Under the pieces are notes generated by a model that was not told the origin of the DNA, ran no database searches, and worked only from the letters and a program-made list of their open reading frames with translations. Made by a program: the position numbers and the translations under genes. Shown piece after piece: positions 48,980-57,419 of a stretch of DNA of 64,000 nt; positions within the stretch are counted from its first letter, which is position 1, and every line of letters starts with the position of its first letter. Source of the DNA: an uncultured Psychroserpens sp. (GTDB lineage: Bacteria > Bacteroidota > Bacteroidia > Flavobacteriales > Flavobacteriaceae); assembly GCF_947503375.1 (NCBI RefSeq), contig NZ_CANNDQ010000002.1, positions 62,001 through 126,000 of the forward strand. Reading direction: 5' to 3'.

Positions 48980-49939
48980 ATGCTAAAAGCTGGTGTACTA
49001 GGTGCTGGGCATCTTGGTAAAATTCATTTGAGACTTCTCAATCAATCTGAAAAATATGACCTTATTGGGTTCTATGATGCAGATGAAACTAACGCTAAAA
49101 AAGTAGAAGAAGAGTTTGGTTACACATACTTTAATTCTATTGAAGCACTTATAGATGCCGTTGATATGGTAGATATTGTAACACCTACATTATCACATTA
49201 CGATTGTGCCAAAAAGGCAATTGCCAAAGGCAAGCACATTTTTATAGAAAAACCTATTACTAATACAGTTGAAGAAGCAGAACACATTAGAGAATTATTA
49301 GCCGAACATGATATTCGTGGTCAAGTAGGTCATGTAGAGCGTTTTAACCCTGCCTTTATAGCTGTTAGAGATCAGATAAACAATCCAATGTTTATAGAAA
49401 CACATCGATTGGCAGAATTTAACCCTCGAGGTACAGATGTTCCTGTAGTATTAGACTTGATGATTCACGATATTGATATCATATTAAGTGTTGTGAAATC
49501 CAAAGTTAAAAATGTATCTGCAAGTGGTGTTTCAGTTATAAGTGACACACCAGATATTGCCAACGCTAGAATTGAATTTGAAAATGGTTGTGTCGCTAAT
49601 TTAACAGCAAGTCGTATTTCTTTAAAAAATATGAGAAAAACTCGTTTTTTCCAGAAAGATGCTTACATCTCGGTCGATTTTCTTGAAAAGAAATGTGAAG
49701 TCGTAAAAATGAAAGATGCGCCAGAACAGCCTGGAGATTTTGATATGATCTTACAAAATGCAGAAGGCATCAAAAAGCAAATTTATTTTGACAACCCAGA
49801 GATAGCCAATAATAATGCTATTCTTGATGAGTTAGAAACCTTTGCAGACGCCATAAATAATAATACCTCTCCAATTGTAACCTTACATGATGGCACAGAA
49901 GCACTACGCGTTGCTACGATGATAATCAATCAATTTTAG
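48980..49939 (+). CDS. Gfo/Idh/MocA-family oxidoreductase
   Basis: 319 aa. NAD(P)-dependent sugar or related oxidoreductase. Rossmann loop VLGAGHLGKIHLRLL (7-21), then HIFIEKPIT with the family catalytic Lys-Pro pair (about 93-101) and MIHDIDIILSVV with the conserved His and Asp in the second domain. It starts a plus-strand series that runs to miaA with short gaps, beginning at the -7 box upstream. The substrate is unknown. Confidence 0.9.
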   Translation: MLKAGVLGAGHLGKIHLRLLNQSEKYDLIGFYDADETNAKKVEEEFGYTYFNSIEALIDAVDMVDIVTPTLSHYDCAKKAIAKGKHIFIEKPITNTVEEAEHIRELLAEHDIRGQVGHVERFNPAFIAVRDQINNPMFIETHRLAEFNPRGTDVPVVLDLMIHDIDIILSVVKSKVKNVSASGVSVISDTPDIANARIEFENGCVANLTASRISLKNMRKTRFFQKDAYISVDFLEKKCEVVKMKDAPEQPGDFDMILQNAEGIKKQIYFDNPEIANNNAILDELETFADAINNNTSPIVTLHDGTEALRVATMIINQF

Positions 49940-49948
49940 CAGTCTATC

Positions 49949-50596
49949 ATGAAAGTTTTCAAATTATTTACTCTTACCATTGCTTTATTTGTCTTTAACA
50001 TCTATAGTGCTCAAACCAAAGCCGAACATGTTGAATTAACAGACTTGATAAGGAACTTGATCCAAACCACTAAAGACGAAAAAAATATAAAACAAGCATT
50101 TTGGCTTCCAAAATCATATTGGGAATTAGCACTCAAAGATAGCCCTTATGGAAATCAAAGCTTGATTGATGAGATTAATGCAGTTATAGAAAATTATAGC
50201 ATTTTTGCAGTCACAGATGTCACTATTTCTCATATAACTGGTATTAAAAAGAATACCTTAACATCAATCCATTTAATTGTTGACGATACGCAATATGCAC
50301 CAATTGAGATGTTACCAAATGATATTGAAACTATAGTAAGTAGTATCAAACCTATGCTAGCAAAAATGTTAGGGGATTTTGGTAATAGTATTGAGATTTT
50401 TGTTTTTGACAACTCTAACGATATCATTCCCACAAATCTTGAAACATCAAAATTTACCTTAGAAGTAAACACTACAAATTTTGACTATTACTTACCACTA
50501 TCATCTTTAGTTGAAAAAAAGATTTGTCCTGTTGATAAAAAAGCGCATAATGGGAATTGGATGTTTTGTCCATGGCATGGAAAAAAATTAAAATAA
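49949..50596 (+). CDS. Secreted protein with C-terminal Cys/His pair
   Basis: 215 aa, hypothetical. Signal peptide (about 1-20, FNIYSAQ). Residues 20-180 are mixed alpha/beta without a family I can name; LTDLIRNLIQTTKDEKNIKQAF and IEMLPNDIETIVSS are helical stretches. The end, KICPVDKKAHNGNWMFCPWHGKKL, has C193, H200, C207 and H210, which could bind one metal ion like a short zinc ribbon. It lies nine bases after the oxidoreductase gene and fifteen before the next, so it is in the same transcript. Confidence 0.72.
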   Translation: MKVFKLFTLTIALFVFNIYSAQTKAEHVELTDLIRNLIQTTKDEKNIKQAFWLPKSYWELALKDSPYGNQSLIDEINAVIENYSIFAVTDVTISHITGIKKNTLTSIHLIVDDTQYAPIEMLPNDIETIVSSIKPMLAKMLGDFGNSIEIFVFDNSNDIIPTNLETSKFTLEVNTTNFDYYLPLSSLVEKKICPVDKKAHNGNWMFCPWHGKKLK

Positions 50597-50611
50597 ACAG
50601 TTATTATAAAT

Positions 50612-51499
50612 ATGAAAAATGTAGCAGTAATTGGCGCAGGAACTATGGGAAACGGAATTGCCCACACCTTTGCGCAGTCTGGATTTAAAGTACAACTTAT
50701 AGACATTAGCGAAGTATCACTCAAACGAGGTTTAGATACCATAGCAAAAAATTTAGACAGAATGGTTGCTAAAGAAAAAATTTCTGAAGCCGATAAACAA
50801 ACCACCTTAGATAACATCACAACATTTACAAGTATTACAGAAGGTGTTGAGTATGCTGGGCTTGTCGTTGAAGCTGCAACTGAAAATATTGACCTAAAAC
50901 TCAAGATTTTCAAACAACTTGATGAAGATTGCCCTGATGATACCATTCTAGCAACCAATACATCTTCAATTTCAATTACACAAATTGGAGCAGTAACCTC
51001 AAGACCAGAAATGGTAATTGGTATGCACTTTATGAATCCGGTTCCAATAATGAAATTAGTAGAAATCATTCGTGGTTATAACACTAGTGATGACGTGACT
51101 AATACCATTATGGAATTATCAAAAACCTTAGGTAAGATACCTACCGAAGTAAATGATTATCCTGGCTTTGTGGCAAATCGTATACTAATGCCAATGATAA
51201 ATGAAGCCATCGAAACCTTATATAATGGTGTGGCTGGAGTTAATGAAATAGATACCGTTATGAAATTAGGTATGGCACATCCAATGGGACCTTTACAATT
51301 GGCAGATTTTATTGGATTAGATGTCTGTTTGTCAATTCTCAATGTGATGTATGAAGGGTTTAAAAACCCAAAATATGCACCATGCCCATTATTAGTGAAT
51401 ATGGTTAGAGCTGGTAAATTAGGTGTTAAGTCTGGTGAAGGTTTCTACGACTATTCTGAAAGCAGAAAAGCTGAAAAAGTAGCGAAACAATTCAAATAG
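50612..51499 (+). CDS. hbd: 3-hydroxyacyl-CoA dehydrogenase (3-hydroxybutyryl-CoA type)
   Basis: 295 aa, the length of the single-domain type. Oxidises 3-hydroxyacyl-CoA with NAD+ or runs in reverse. NAD-binding GAGTMGNGIAHTFAQSGF (8-25), the CoA/catalytic region with TNTSSISITQIG, GMHFMNPVPIMKLVEII with the catalytic His, and the C-terminal domain with NRILMPMINEAIETLYNGVAG and GPLQLADFIGLDVCLSI. The single-domain form fits 3-hydroxybutyryl-CoA dehydrogenase more than the FadB fusion. It shares the plus-strand run with its neighbours. Confidence 0.93.
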   Translation: MKNVAVIGAGTMGNGIAHTFAQSGFKVQLIDISEVSLKRGLDTIAKNLDRMVAKEKISEADKQTTLDNITTFTSITEGVEYAGLVVEAATENIDLKLKIFKQLDEDCPDDTILATNTSSISITQIGAVTSRPEMVIGMHFMNPVPIMKLVEIIRGYNTSDDVTNTIMELSKTLGKIPTEVNDYPGFVANRILMPMINEAIETLYNGVAGVNEIDTVMKLGMAHPMGPLQLADFIGLDVCLSILNVMYEGFKNPKYAPCPLLVNMVRAGKLGVKSGEGFYDYSESRKAEKVAKQFK

Positions 51500-51561
51500 T
51501 CAAAATTAGCAGAGTTTGATTAATTGTCTATATCTATCTGCTTAAACCTGAAGACGAAATC

Positions 51562-52800
51562 ATGGCGAAAATACGTCCTTTTAAAGCGGTAAGACCAACA
51601 CGAGACAAAGTAAGCCTTGTTGCTTCACGATCGTATCAAACTTATACACAAGCTGAGCGTGAAGCACGTTTGGATTATAATCCGTTTTCGTTTTTACACA
51701 TCGTTAATCCTGGGTATAAATACGACCGAGAAATTACTGGAACCGAACGCTATGCATTAGTGAGAAATCGCTATTTGGAGTTTAAAGAAGATAATGTTTT
51801 TGTTCACGATAACACTCCAACGTATTACATTTATAAGATTGTTGACAGAGATCATCAGATCTTTAATGGTATTGTAGCTGCGGCAAGTGCAGAAGACTAT
51901 GAAAAGGATGTCATTAAAAAACATGAAGATACGATCGAGTATCGCGAGCAGGTTTTTAAAGATTATCTAAAAACAGTAGGATTTAATGCTGAACCTGTAC
52001 TACTCACCTATCCAGACAATAAAACCATTTCAACAATAATAAAAGACGTACAAAAAGAACGTGCTGAATTTGAATTCACGACAACTTACAGAGATACACA
52101 TTACCTCTGGAAATTAGAAGATCCCAATTTGATTGAGATCATCCAAAATGAATTTGATTCTATGCCTACAATTTATATTGCAGATGGTCATCATAGATCT
52201 GCATCATCATATTTACTCTATAAAGACGAAAAACGAGACAACGAAAAACATGAAGGTACAGAATCGTATAATTATTTTATGACGTTTTTAATTCCCGAAT
52301 CAGAATTGCGTATACATGAGTTCAATAGGTTAGTCAAAGACTTAAATGGTTTAACTAAAGAAGAGTTTCTTATACAACTTGATACCATCTTTAGGATTCA
52401 AAATCGAGGCATAATGCCTTACAAGCCTTCAAAGAAACATCATTTCAGCATGTACTTAGATGGCGAATTTTATTCATTATACCTTAGAAAATCGCTCTAT
52501 AATTTTAAGACAGCCTTAGATGCCCTTGATCCGCAAATCTTATATAATACAATATTGCAACCTTTACTCGGTATTGAAGACCTACGTAACGATGATAGAA
52601 TAGACTATATCAACGGAAAAAAAGACATTATCAATGTTAAAGATAAAATTGACAATGGTGAGTTTGCTGTAGGTTTTGGTATGGTTCCTGTAGATATTAA
52701 TGAAATGAAACAAATTGCAGACGACGGTCTTAAAATGCCTCCTAAAAGCACGTTCATTGAACCTAAATTAAGAAGCGGCGTCACTATTTATGAGTTTTAA
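51562..52800 (+). CDS. DUF1015 family protein (SerK-like)
   Basis: 412 aa. Matches the conserved DUF1015 family: KIRPFKAVRPTRDKVSLVASRSY at the N-terminus, YYIYKIVDRDHQIFNGIVAA, IYIADGHHRSASSYLLYKD (about 206-224) and VGFGMVPVDINEMKQIADDG near the end. The ADGHHR motif is the family core; related archaeal members act as free-serine kinases, and a kinase role here is possible. Cytoplasmic. The YggS start lies 14 bases past its end. Confidence 0.88.
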   Translation: MAKIRPFKAVRPTRDKVSLVASRSYQTYTQAEREARLDYNPFSFLHIVNPGYKYDREITGTERYALVRNRYLEFKEDNVFVHDNTPTYYIYKIVDRDHQIFNGIVAAASAEDYEKDVIKKHEDTIEYREQVFKDYLKTVGFNAEPVLLTYPDNKTISTIIKDVQKERAEFEFTTTYRDTHYLWKLEDPNLIEIIQNEFDSMPTIYIADGHHRSASSYLLYKDEKRDNEKHEGTESYNYFMTFLIPESELRIHEFNRLVKDLNGLTKEEFLIQLDTIFRIQNRGIMPYKPSKKHHFSMYLDGEFYSLYLRKSLYNFKTALDALDPQILYNTILQPLLGIEDLRNDDRIDYINGKKDIINVKDKIDNGEFAVGFGMVPVDINEMKQIADDGLKMPPKSTFIEPKLRSGVTIYEF

Positions 52801-52803
52801 TCA

Positions 52804-52810
52804 AAAGGAG
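52804..52810 (+). promoter_or_regulatory. Shine-Dalgarno site deciding the YggS start
   Basis: AAAGGAG ends three bases before the ATG at 52814. Good Shine-Dalgarno sites are rare in this window. It selects 52814 over the ATG at 52790. Confidence 0.6.
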
Positions 52811-52813
52811 ATC

Positions 52814-53476
52814 ATGCATATACAAGATAACTTAAAGAATATTAACGCTCAACTTCCTAATCATGTCACTTTAGTTGCGGTATCAAAAACTAAGCCTGTA
52901 AGTGATCTAATGGAAGCTTATACTGCTGGACAACGTATTTTTGGAGAAAACAAAATTCAAGAAATGGTCGAAAAACATGAACTAATGCCTAAAGATATAC
53001 AATGGCACATGATAGGTCATGTACAGCGTAACAAGGTCAAGTATATGGCTGATTTTGTAAGTTTAATCCATGCGGTTGACAGTTTAAAATTACTTAAGGA
53101 AATTAACAAACAAGCAAAAAAACACAATAGAATTATTGACTGCTTATTACAAATAAAAATTGCTAAAGAAGACAGTAAATTTGGGATGTCTCCTTTAGAT
53201 GCAAAAGAATTAATTACATCTGAAGACTTTTCTGAATTAAAAAACGTTTCTATAACTGGTGTTATGGGTATGGCTACTTATACTAACGATACAGAACAGA
53301 TCAAACAAGAATTCAAGACGTTAAAAACCACATATGATGACCTCAAAACTACAAACCATTCACTTGAGGTTATTAGTATGGGTATGAGTGGAGATTATCA
53401 GCTAGCAATAGATGCTGGAAGTACAATGATACGAGTTGGAAGTAGTATATTTGGAAGTCGGAACTATTCAAACTAA
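52814..53476 (+). CDS. YggS family PLP-homeostasis protein
   Basis: 220 aa. Single TIM barrel binding PLP at K25 in VAVSKTKP. It keeps free PLP in check and has no known catalytic activity. Family segments: RIFGENKIQEMVEKHE, WHMIGHVQRNKVKYM, IHAVDSLKLL and MGMSGDYQLAIDAGSTMIRVGSSIFG. The start at 52814 (MHIQDNLKNI) fits family N-termini and the upstream AAAGGAG; an ORF start at 52790 overlaps the previous gene. The exonuclease gene begins 12 bases after its stop. Confidence 0.94.
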   Translation: MHIQDNLKNINAQLPNHVTLVAVSKTKPVSDLMEAYTAGQRIFGENKIQEMVEKHELMPKDIQWHMIGHVQRNKVKYMADFVSLIHAVDSLKLLKEINKQAKKHNRIIDCLLQIKIAKEDSKFGMSPLDAKELITSEDFSELKNVSITGVMGMATYTNDTEQIKQEFKTLKTTYDDLKTTNHSLEVISMGMSGDYQLAIDAGSTMIRVGSSIFGSRNYSN

Positions 53477-53487
53477 AAGAGAAATAT

Positions 53488-54858
53488 ATTTACGCAATAT
53501 TAGACATAGAAACCACAGGTGGAAAGTACAATGAAGAAGGCATTACAGAAATTGCGATCTACAAATTTGATGGTCATAAAGTAGTAGATAAATTCATTAG
53601 CTTAGTTAATCCTGAGCGAGAAATTCAACCTTTTGTAGTAAACCTCACTGGTATTAATAGTAATATGTTAAAAAGCGCACCTAAGTTTTTCGAGGTAGCC
53701 AAACGTATTGTTGAAATTACAGAAGATTGCATCATTGTTGCACATAATGCGCAGTTTGATTATCGCATCTTACGAACTGAATTTAAGCGCTTGGGCTTCG
53801 GTTTCAAGCGTAAAACCTTATGCACTGTAGAACTTTCTAAGCGACTCATTCCTGGTCAAGATTCGTACAGTTTAGGTAAGTTAACTAGAGCTCTTGGTAT
53901 TCCTGTTAGTGATAGACATCGTGCTAATGGTGATGCTATGGCAACCGTCAAGTTATTTAAGATCTTGCTGTCAAAAGATCTAGATAAGAAGATTATCAAA
54001 GACAATGTAAAAACTGAAATTGTTGCACGGCTTAAGGATAATCATAGAACCATAATTGATGAACTTCCTTCTGTAACTGGAGTATATTATATTCATAATG
54101 AACATGGTGAAATCATATATATTGGAAAAAGCAAAAACATAAAGCATCGTATCAATCAGCATTTTACCAATACAAGTACAAAGTCTAAAAAAATACAATT
54201 ACTTGCAAAATCTGTGACTTACGAAGCCACAGGTAGCGAATTGGTCGCCCTACTGAAAGAAAGTGAAGAAATAAAACGCAATAAACCATTGTATAATAGA
54301 GCCTTACGTCGAACTCTGTTTTCTCATGCATTGTATCGTTTTGTTGATAAAAATGGGTATATTAATCTAAAAATAGAGCGTATAAATAAATCCCTTACTC
54401 CAATAACTACTTTTAGCAATTCACAGAGTGCTAAAAACTTTATCTACAGAGCTATTGAAGATTACAATTTGTGTCAAAAGCTAACAGGTCTAGACACATC
54501 AATGAGTAATTGTTTTGATTACACCATCAAAAAGTGTTTTGGCGCTTGCATTAATGAAGAGCCTCCTGAAGAATACAACAAAAGAGTTGTGCAACTCATT
54601 GCTAAAAACAGTTATGATAACAAGAATATGGCTATTATAGATCAAGGTCGCGATATTGATGAAAAGAGTGTAATATATATTGAGAATGGTGTATTTAAAG
54701 GGATTGGTTTTTTTGATTTAAATCACCAAATCAACACCATTGAAGTTCTAGAATCGATAATAACACCAATGGAAAATAACAGAGATACACAGCATATTAT
54801 TCAAAGTTATTTGAGAAGAAACAAAAGACTAAAAACTATTGTTCTTGAAGCTAATTAA
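53488..54858 (+). CDS. DnaQ-like exonuclease fused to a GIY-YIG (UvrC/Cho-like) domain, probable ATT start
   Basis: 456 aa from the ATT at 53488. DNA-repair type nuclease: 3'-5' exonuclease domain (about 1-165) with D6 and E8 of motif I in LDIETTGG, D91 in HNAQFDYRIL, H144 and D149 in HRANGDA. A GIY-YIG domain follows (about 195-280), GVYYIHNEHGEIIYIGKSKN, then a UvrC-like Cys segment with IKKCFGAC. The frame is open from 53446 but has no ATG, GTG or TTG until 53665, which would delete motif I. Relatives begin MYAILDIETTGG, placing ATT at the start. AAAAGAG lies five bases upstream. The fusion resembles the proofreading-exonuclease plus Cho pairs found in many bacteria. Confidence 0.85.
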   Translation: MYAILDIETTGGKYNEEGITEIAIYKFDGHKVVDKFISLVNPEREIQPFVVNLTGINSNMLKSAPKFFEVAKRIVEITEDCIIVAHNAQFDYRILRTEFKRLGFGFKRKTLCTVELSKRLIPGQDSYSLGKLTRALGIPVSDRHRANGDAMATVKLFKILLSKDLDKKIIKDNVKTEIVARLKDNHRTIIDELPSVTGVYYIHNEHGEIIYIGKSKNIKHRINQHFTNTSTKSKKIQLLAKSVTYEATGSELVALLKESEEIKRNKPLYNRALRRTLFSHALYRFVDKNGYINLKIERINKSLTPITTFSNSQSAKNFIYRAIEDYNLCQKLTGLDTSMSNCFDYTIKKCFGACINEEPPEEYNKRVVQLIAKNSYDNKNMAIIDQGRDIDEKSVIYIENGVFKGIGFFDLNHQINTIEVLESIITPMENNRDTQHIIQSYLRRNKRLKTIVLEAN

Positions 54859-54866
54859 CTTTTTAG

Positions 54867-54874
54867 TACATTTG
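54867..54874 (+). promoter_or_regulatory. -7 box of the channel gene
   Basis: TACATTTG ends five bases before the GTG at 54880, suggesting a leaderless transcript. Confidence 0.55.
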
Positions 54875-54879
54875 GTATA

Positions 54880-55755
54880 GTGGCAAATCAAAACCAACAT
54901 AACGATTGGAGAAGTAAACTACATGAAATTATTTATGAAGCAGATACTCCTGCTGGTAAGTTATTTGATGTTGTACTTTTAATAGCAATACTAGCAAGTA
55001 TAATACTTGTAATGTTAGAGAGTATTAAAAGCTTTGATGATAAATACCATACATTTCTGGATATCTCAGAGTGGGTAATCACCATACTCTTTAGTATTGA
55101 ATACATTGCTCGTATTATTTCGGTAAAAAAACCTTTAAAATACATGCTTAGTTTTTATGGTGTTATAGATCTGCTCTCTACCATACCAAAATATATTTCC
55201 TTGTTCTTAGCTGGTACGCATGCTTTAGTAGCTTTACGTGCATTACGTTTGTTAAGAATATTTAGAATACTAAAACTAGCTCGTTATTTAGGAGCATCGA
55301 ATCAATTAGCAAATGCTATTAAAGCTAGTAGAGCAAAAATTGCAGTCTTTCTATTTGCAGTAATTATTGCTTCTGTTATTTTTGGTACCATTATGTACTT
55401 GGTTGAAGGCGAAGAACACGGGTTTACTAATATTCCTAAGAGCGTTTATTGGTGTATTGTCACACTAACCACTGTTGGCTTTGGAGATATTGCACCAGAA
55501 ACACCCATTGGTCAATTTATTGCTACAATAATCATGATACTTGGTTATGGAATAATAGCAGTCCCAACTGGAATAGTTTCCGCAGAATATACTAAAGCTT
55601 CTGAAGATGATTCAAATAAGATCTCAGACGAAGAGCGTGAGCAATTAGAAACAGTCCAACTCAACACTCAGTGCTGCGTTAACTGCCTGACTGAAACACA
55701 CCGAGATGGTGCTGAGTATTGTTTTAAATGTGGTTGTAAATTACATCATGACTAA
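54880..55755 (+). CDS. Voltage-gated K+ channel-like protein with C-terminal zinc ribbon
   Basis: 291 aa, GTG start. Six membrane helices of the ion-transport family: S1-S3 (about 30-48, 62-80, 90-110), an S4-like voltage sensor with Arg every third residue (R120, R123, R126, R129) in ALRALRLLRIFRILKLAR, then the pore with the selectivity filter TVGFGD (198-203), typical of K+. After the pore helices a cytoplasmic tail (about 236-291) ends in C266, C269, C281 and C284 of a CxxC...CxxC zinc ribbon. The miaA start overlaps its stop. Most bacterial six-helix K+ channels lack this ribbon. K+ selectivity is inferred from the filter. Confidence 0.92.
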   Translation: MANQNQHNDWRSKLHEIIYEADTPAGKLFDVVLLIAILASIILVMLESIKSFDDKYHTFLDISEWVITILFSIEYIARIISVKKPLKYMLSFYGVIDLLSTIPKYISLFLAGTHALVALRALRLLRIFRILKLARYLGASNQLANAIKASRAKIAVFLFAVIIASVIFGTIMYLVEGEEHGFTNIPKSVYWCIVTLTTVGFGDIAPETPIGQFIATIIMILGYGIIAVPTGIVSAEYTKASEDDSNKISDEEREQLETVQLNTQCCVNCLTETHRDGAEYCFKCGCKLHHD

Positions 55756-56656
55756 GACTCTCATTTCTATTGTTGGACCTACAGCTATTGGAAAAACAGC
55801 ATTAAGTATACAACTTGCACAATATTATAATACTGAGATCATTTCTGCAGACTCAAGGCAATTTTATAAGGAAATGCAAATTGGTACTGCAGCTCCAACA
55901 CCTCTAGAGTTGGCTTCAGCACCGCATCATTTCATTCAACATAAATCTATTGAAGAACCATATAATGTTGGTGATTTTGAAAAAGATGCCATTCATAAAT
56001 TAACCCAGATTCATGGAAAAAATGACATTGCAATCATGGTTGGTGGTTCAGGTTTATTTGTAAAATCTGTAACTGAAGGGCTAGATAAACTGCCTAAAGT
56101 TAAACCAGAAGTAAGAACAGAATTAAATAAGAAATTCGAATTGAATGGATTAGACCCTTTAGTTGGTCAACTAAAAATACTAGACGACAAATCCTACCAT
56201 GCAATAGCATTAGACAACCCTCAACGTGTTATAAGAGCCTTAGAAGTTTGTTTGTCTAGTGGACAACCCTATTCTTCTTTTTTAACCTCAAAAGCTAAGC
56301 AAAGAAATTTCAAAACGTTAACTATTGGTTTAACAGCTGAACGTCATATTATTTATGAGAGAATTAATAAGCGCGTAGATCTTATGATTGCTAATGGCTT
56401 AATAGATGAAGTTAAAGTTCTTATATCCAAAAGACACTTGAATGTTTTAAACACTATTGGTTACAAAGAACTATTTAACTATTTTGAAGGTGATTGGAAC
56501 TTAGAATTTGCAGTTTCTGAGATCAAAAAAAATTCACGCCGATTTGCAAAACGTCAACTCACTTGGTTTAAAAAAAATGAAAATACCCTGTGGTTTAATT
56601 ATAACACTGATACCGAAGAGATCATCAATGTTATTTCGAAAAAAATAAGTTCATAA
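55748..56656 (+). CDS. miaA: tRNA dimethylallyltransferase
   Basis: 302 aa from the ATG at 55748, chosen because it starts MTKTLISIVGPTAIGKT. An ORF from 55706 would overlap the channel's coding end. Adds a dimethylallyl group to A37 of tRNAs reading UNN codons. P-loop GPTAIGKT (10-17), SADSRQFY, DxxG-like segments and LVGQLKILDDKSYHAIALDNPQRVIRALEV match the family, with GYKE near residue 240. The ATG lies inside the channel's last codons (8-base overlap), giving translational coupling. A strong terminator ends the run. Confidence 0.96.
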   Translation: MTKTLISIVGPTAIGKTALSIQLAQYYNTEIISADSRQFYKEMQIGTAAPTPLELASAPHHFIQHKSIEEPYNVGDFEKDAIHKLTQIHGKNDIAIMVGGSGLFVKSVTEGLDKLPKVKPEVRTELNKKFELNGLDPLVGQLKILDDKSYHAIALDNPQRVIRALEVCLSSGQPYSSFLTSKAKQRNFKTLTIGLTAERHIIYERINKRVDLMIANGLIDEVKVLISKRHLNVLNTIGYKELFNYFEGDWNLEFAVSEIKKNSRRFAKRQLTWFKKNENTLWFNYNTDTEEIINVISKKISS

Positions 56657-56686
56657 AAAAAGCCAATCTATTCGGATTGGCTTTTT
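56657..56686. terminator. Bidirectional terminator after miaA
   Basis: Perfect 12-bp stem AAAAAGCCAATC (56657-56668) / GATTGGCTTTTT (56675-56686) between convergent genes. Confidence 0.85.
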
Positions 56687-56705
56687 GATTTCTATAATCA
56701 TTATA

Positions 56706-57416
56706 CTATACATCTTGGTTCACCACAAGTCTGAAGCCTTCTCCATGAATGTTTAAAATTTCAACATTTTCATCCAGTTTAAGATATTTACGAAGCTTAG
56801 CTATGTAAACATCCATACTTCTAGAGGTAAAATAATTATCGTCTCGCCATATTTTAGTTAAAGCTAGTTCTCTAGGCATCAAATCATTCTCATGAAGTGC
56901 TAACAAACGTAATAATTCATTTTCTTTTGGGGATAATTTAATTGGATCTTTTCCATTAAACTTAAGAAAACGCAACTTAGAGTTCAAATCAAATTTACCA
57001 ATCTTAAATTCAAATTGCTTGCTATCAGCTATTGTATCTGTGGCTTTACGCTGCATGATAGCCTTTATTTTCATTAGTAATACTTCACTATCAAAAGGCT
57101 TGTTCAGATAATCGTCTGCACCAACTTTATAACCTTTAAGCACATCTTCTTTCATGGCTTTAGCAGTTAAAAATATAATTGGAACATCGGTGTTTTTCTC
57201 ACGAATCTCCTTAGCTAATGTAAATCCATCTTTATAAGGCATCATTACGTCTAGAATACAGAGGTCATAGTCATCTTTTTTAAATTTCTCGAAACCTTCC
57301 ATTCCGTTTTTTGCATGAACAACATCGTAGTCGTTCATGTTGAGGTAGTCTTTTAAAACTGTTCCAAAATTAGGATCGTCTTCAACTAAGAGTATTTTTT
57401 TGTTTTGTTCTTCCAT
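56706..57416 (-). CDS. OmpR-family response regulator
   Basis: 236 aa. Receiver domain (about 7-120) with acidic pocket E12-D13-D14, phosphorylated D56 in LCILDVMMP, T84 and K106. Winged-helix DNA-binding domain (about 135-230) with LSPKENELLRLLALHENDLM and SRSMDVYIAKLRKYLKLD. It follows the histidine kinase gene with a 3-base gap. The pair resembles the RprX/RprY two-component system of Bacteroides, but the target regulon is unknown. Confidence 0.95.
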   Translation of the reverse strand: MEEQNKKILLVEDDPNFGTVLKDYLNMNDYDVVHAKNGMEGFEKFKKDDYDLCILDVMMPYKDGFTLAKEIREKNTDVPIIFLTAKAMKEDVLKGYKVGADDYLNKPFDSEVLLMKIKAIMQRKATDTIADSKQFEFKIGKFDLNSKLRFLKFNGKDPIKLSPKENELLRLLALHENDLMPRELALTKIWRDDNYFTSRSMDVYIAKLRKYLKLDENVEILNIHGEGFRLVVNQDV

Positions 57417-57419
57417 AAT

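Noticed and set aside
53446..53490. Programmed frameshift joining YggS to the exonuclease
   Set aside because: The frames differ by one base, but no slippery heptamer or strong downstream structure is visible, and YggS ends at the normal family position.
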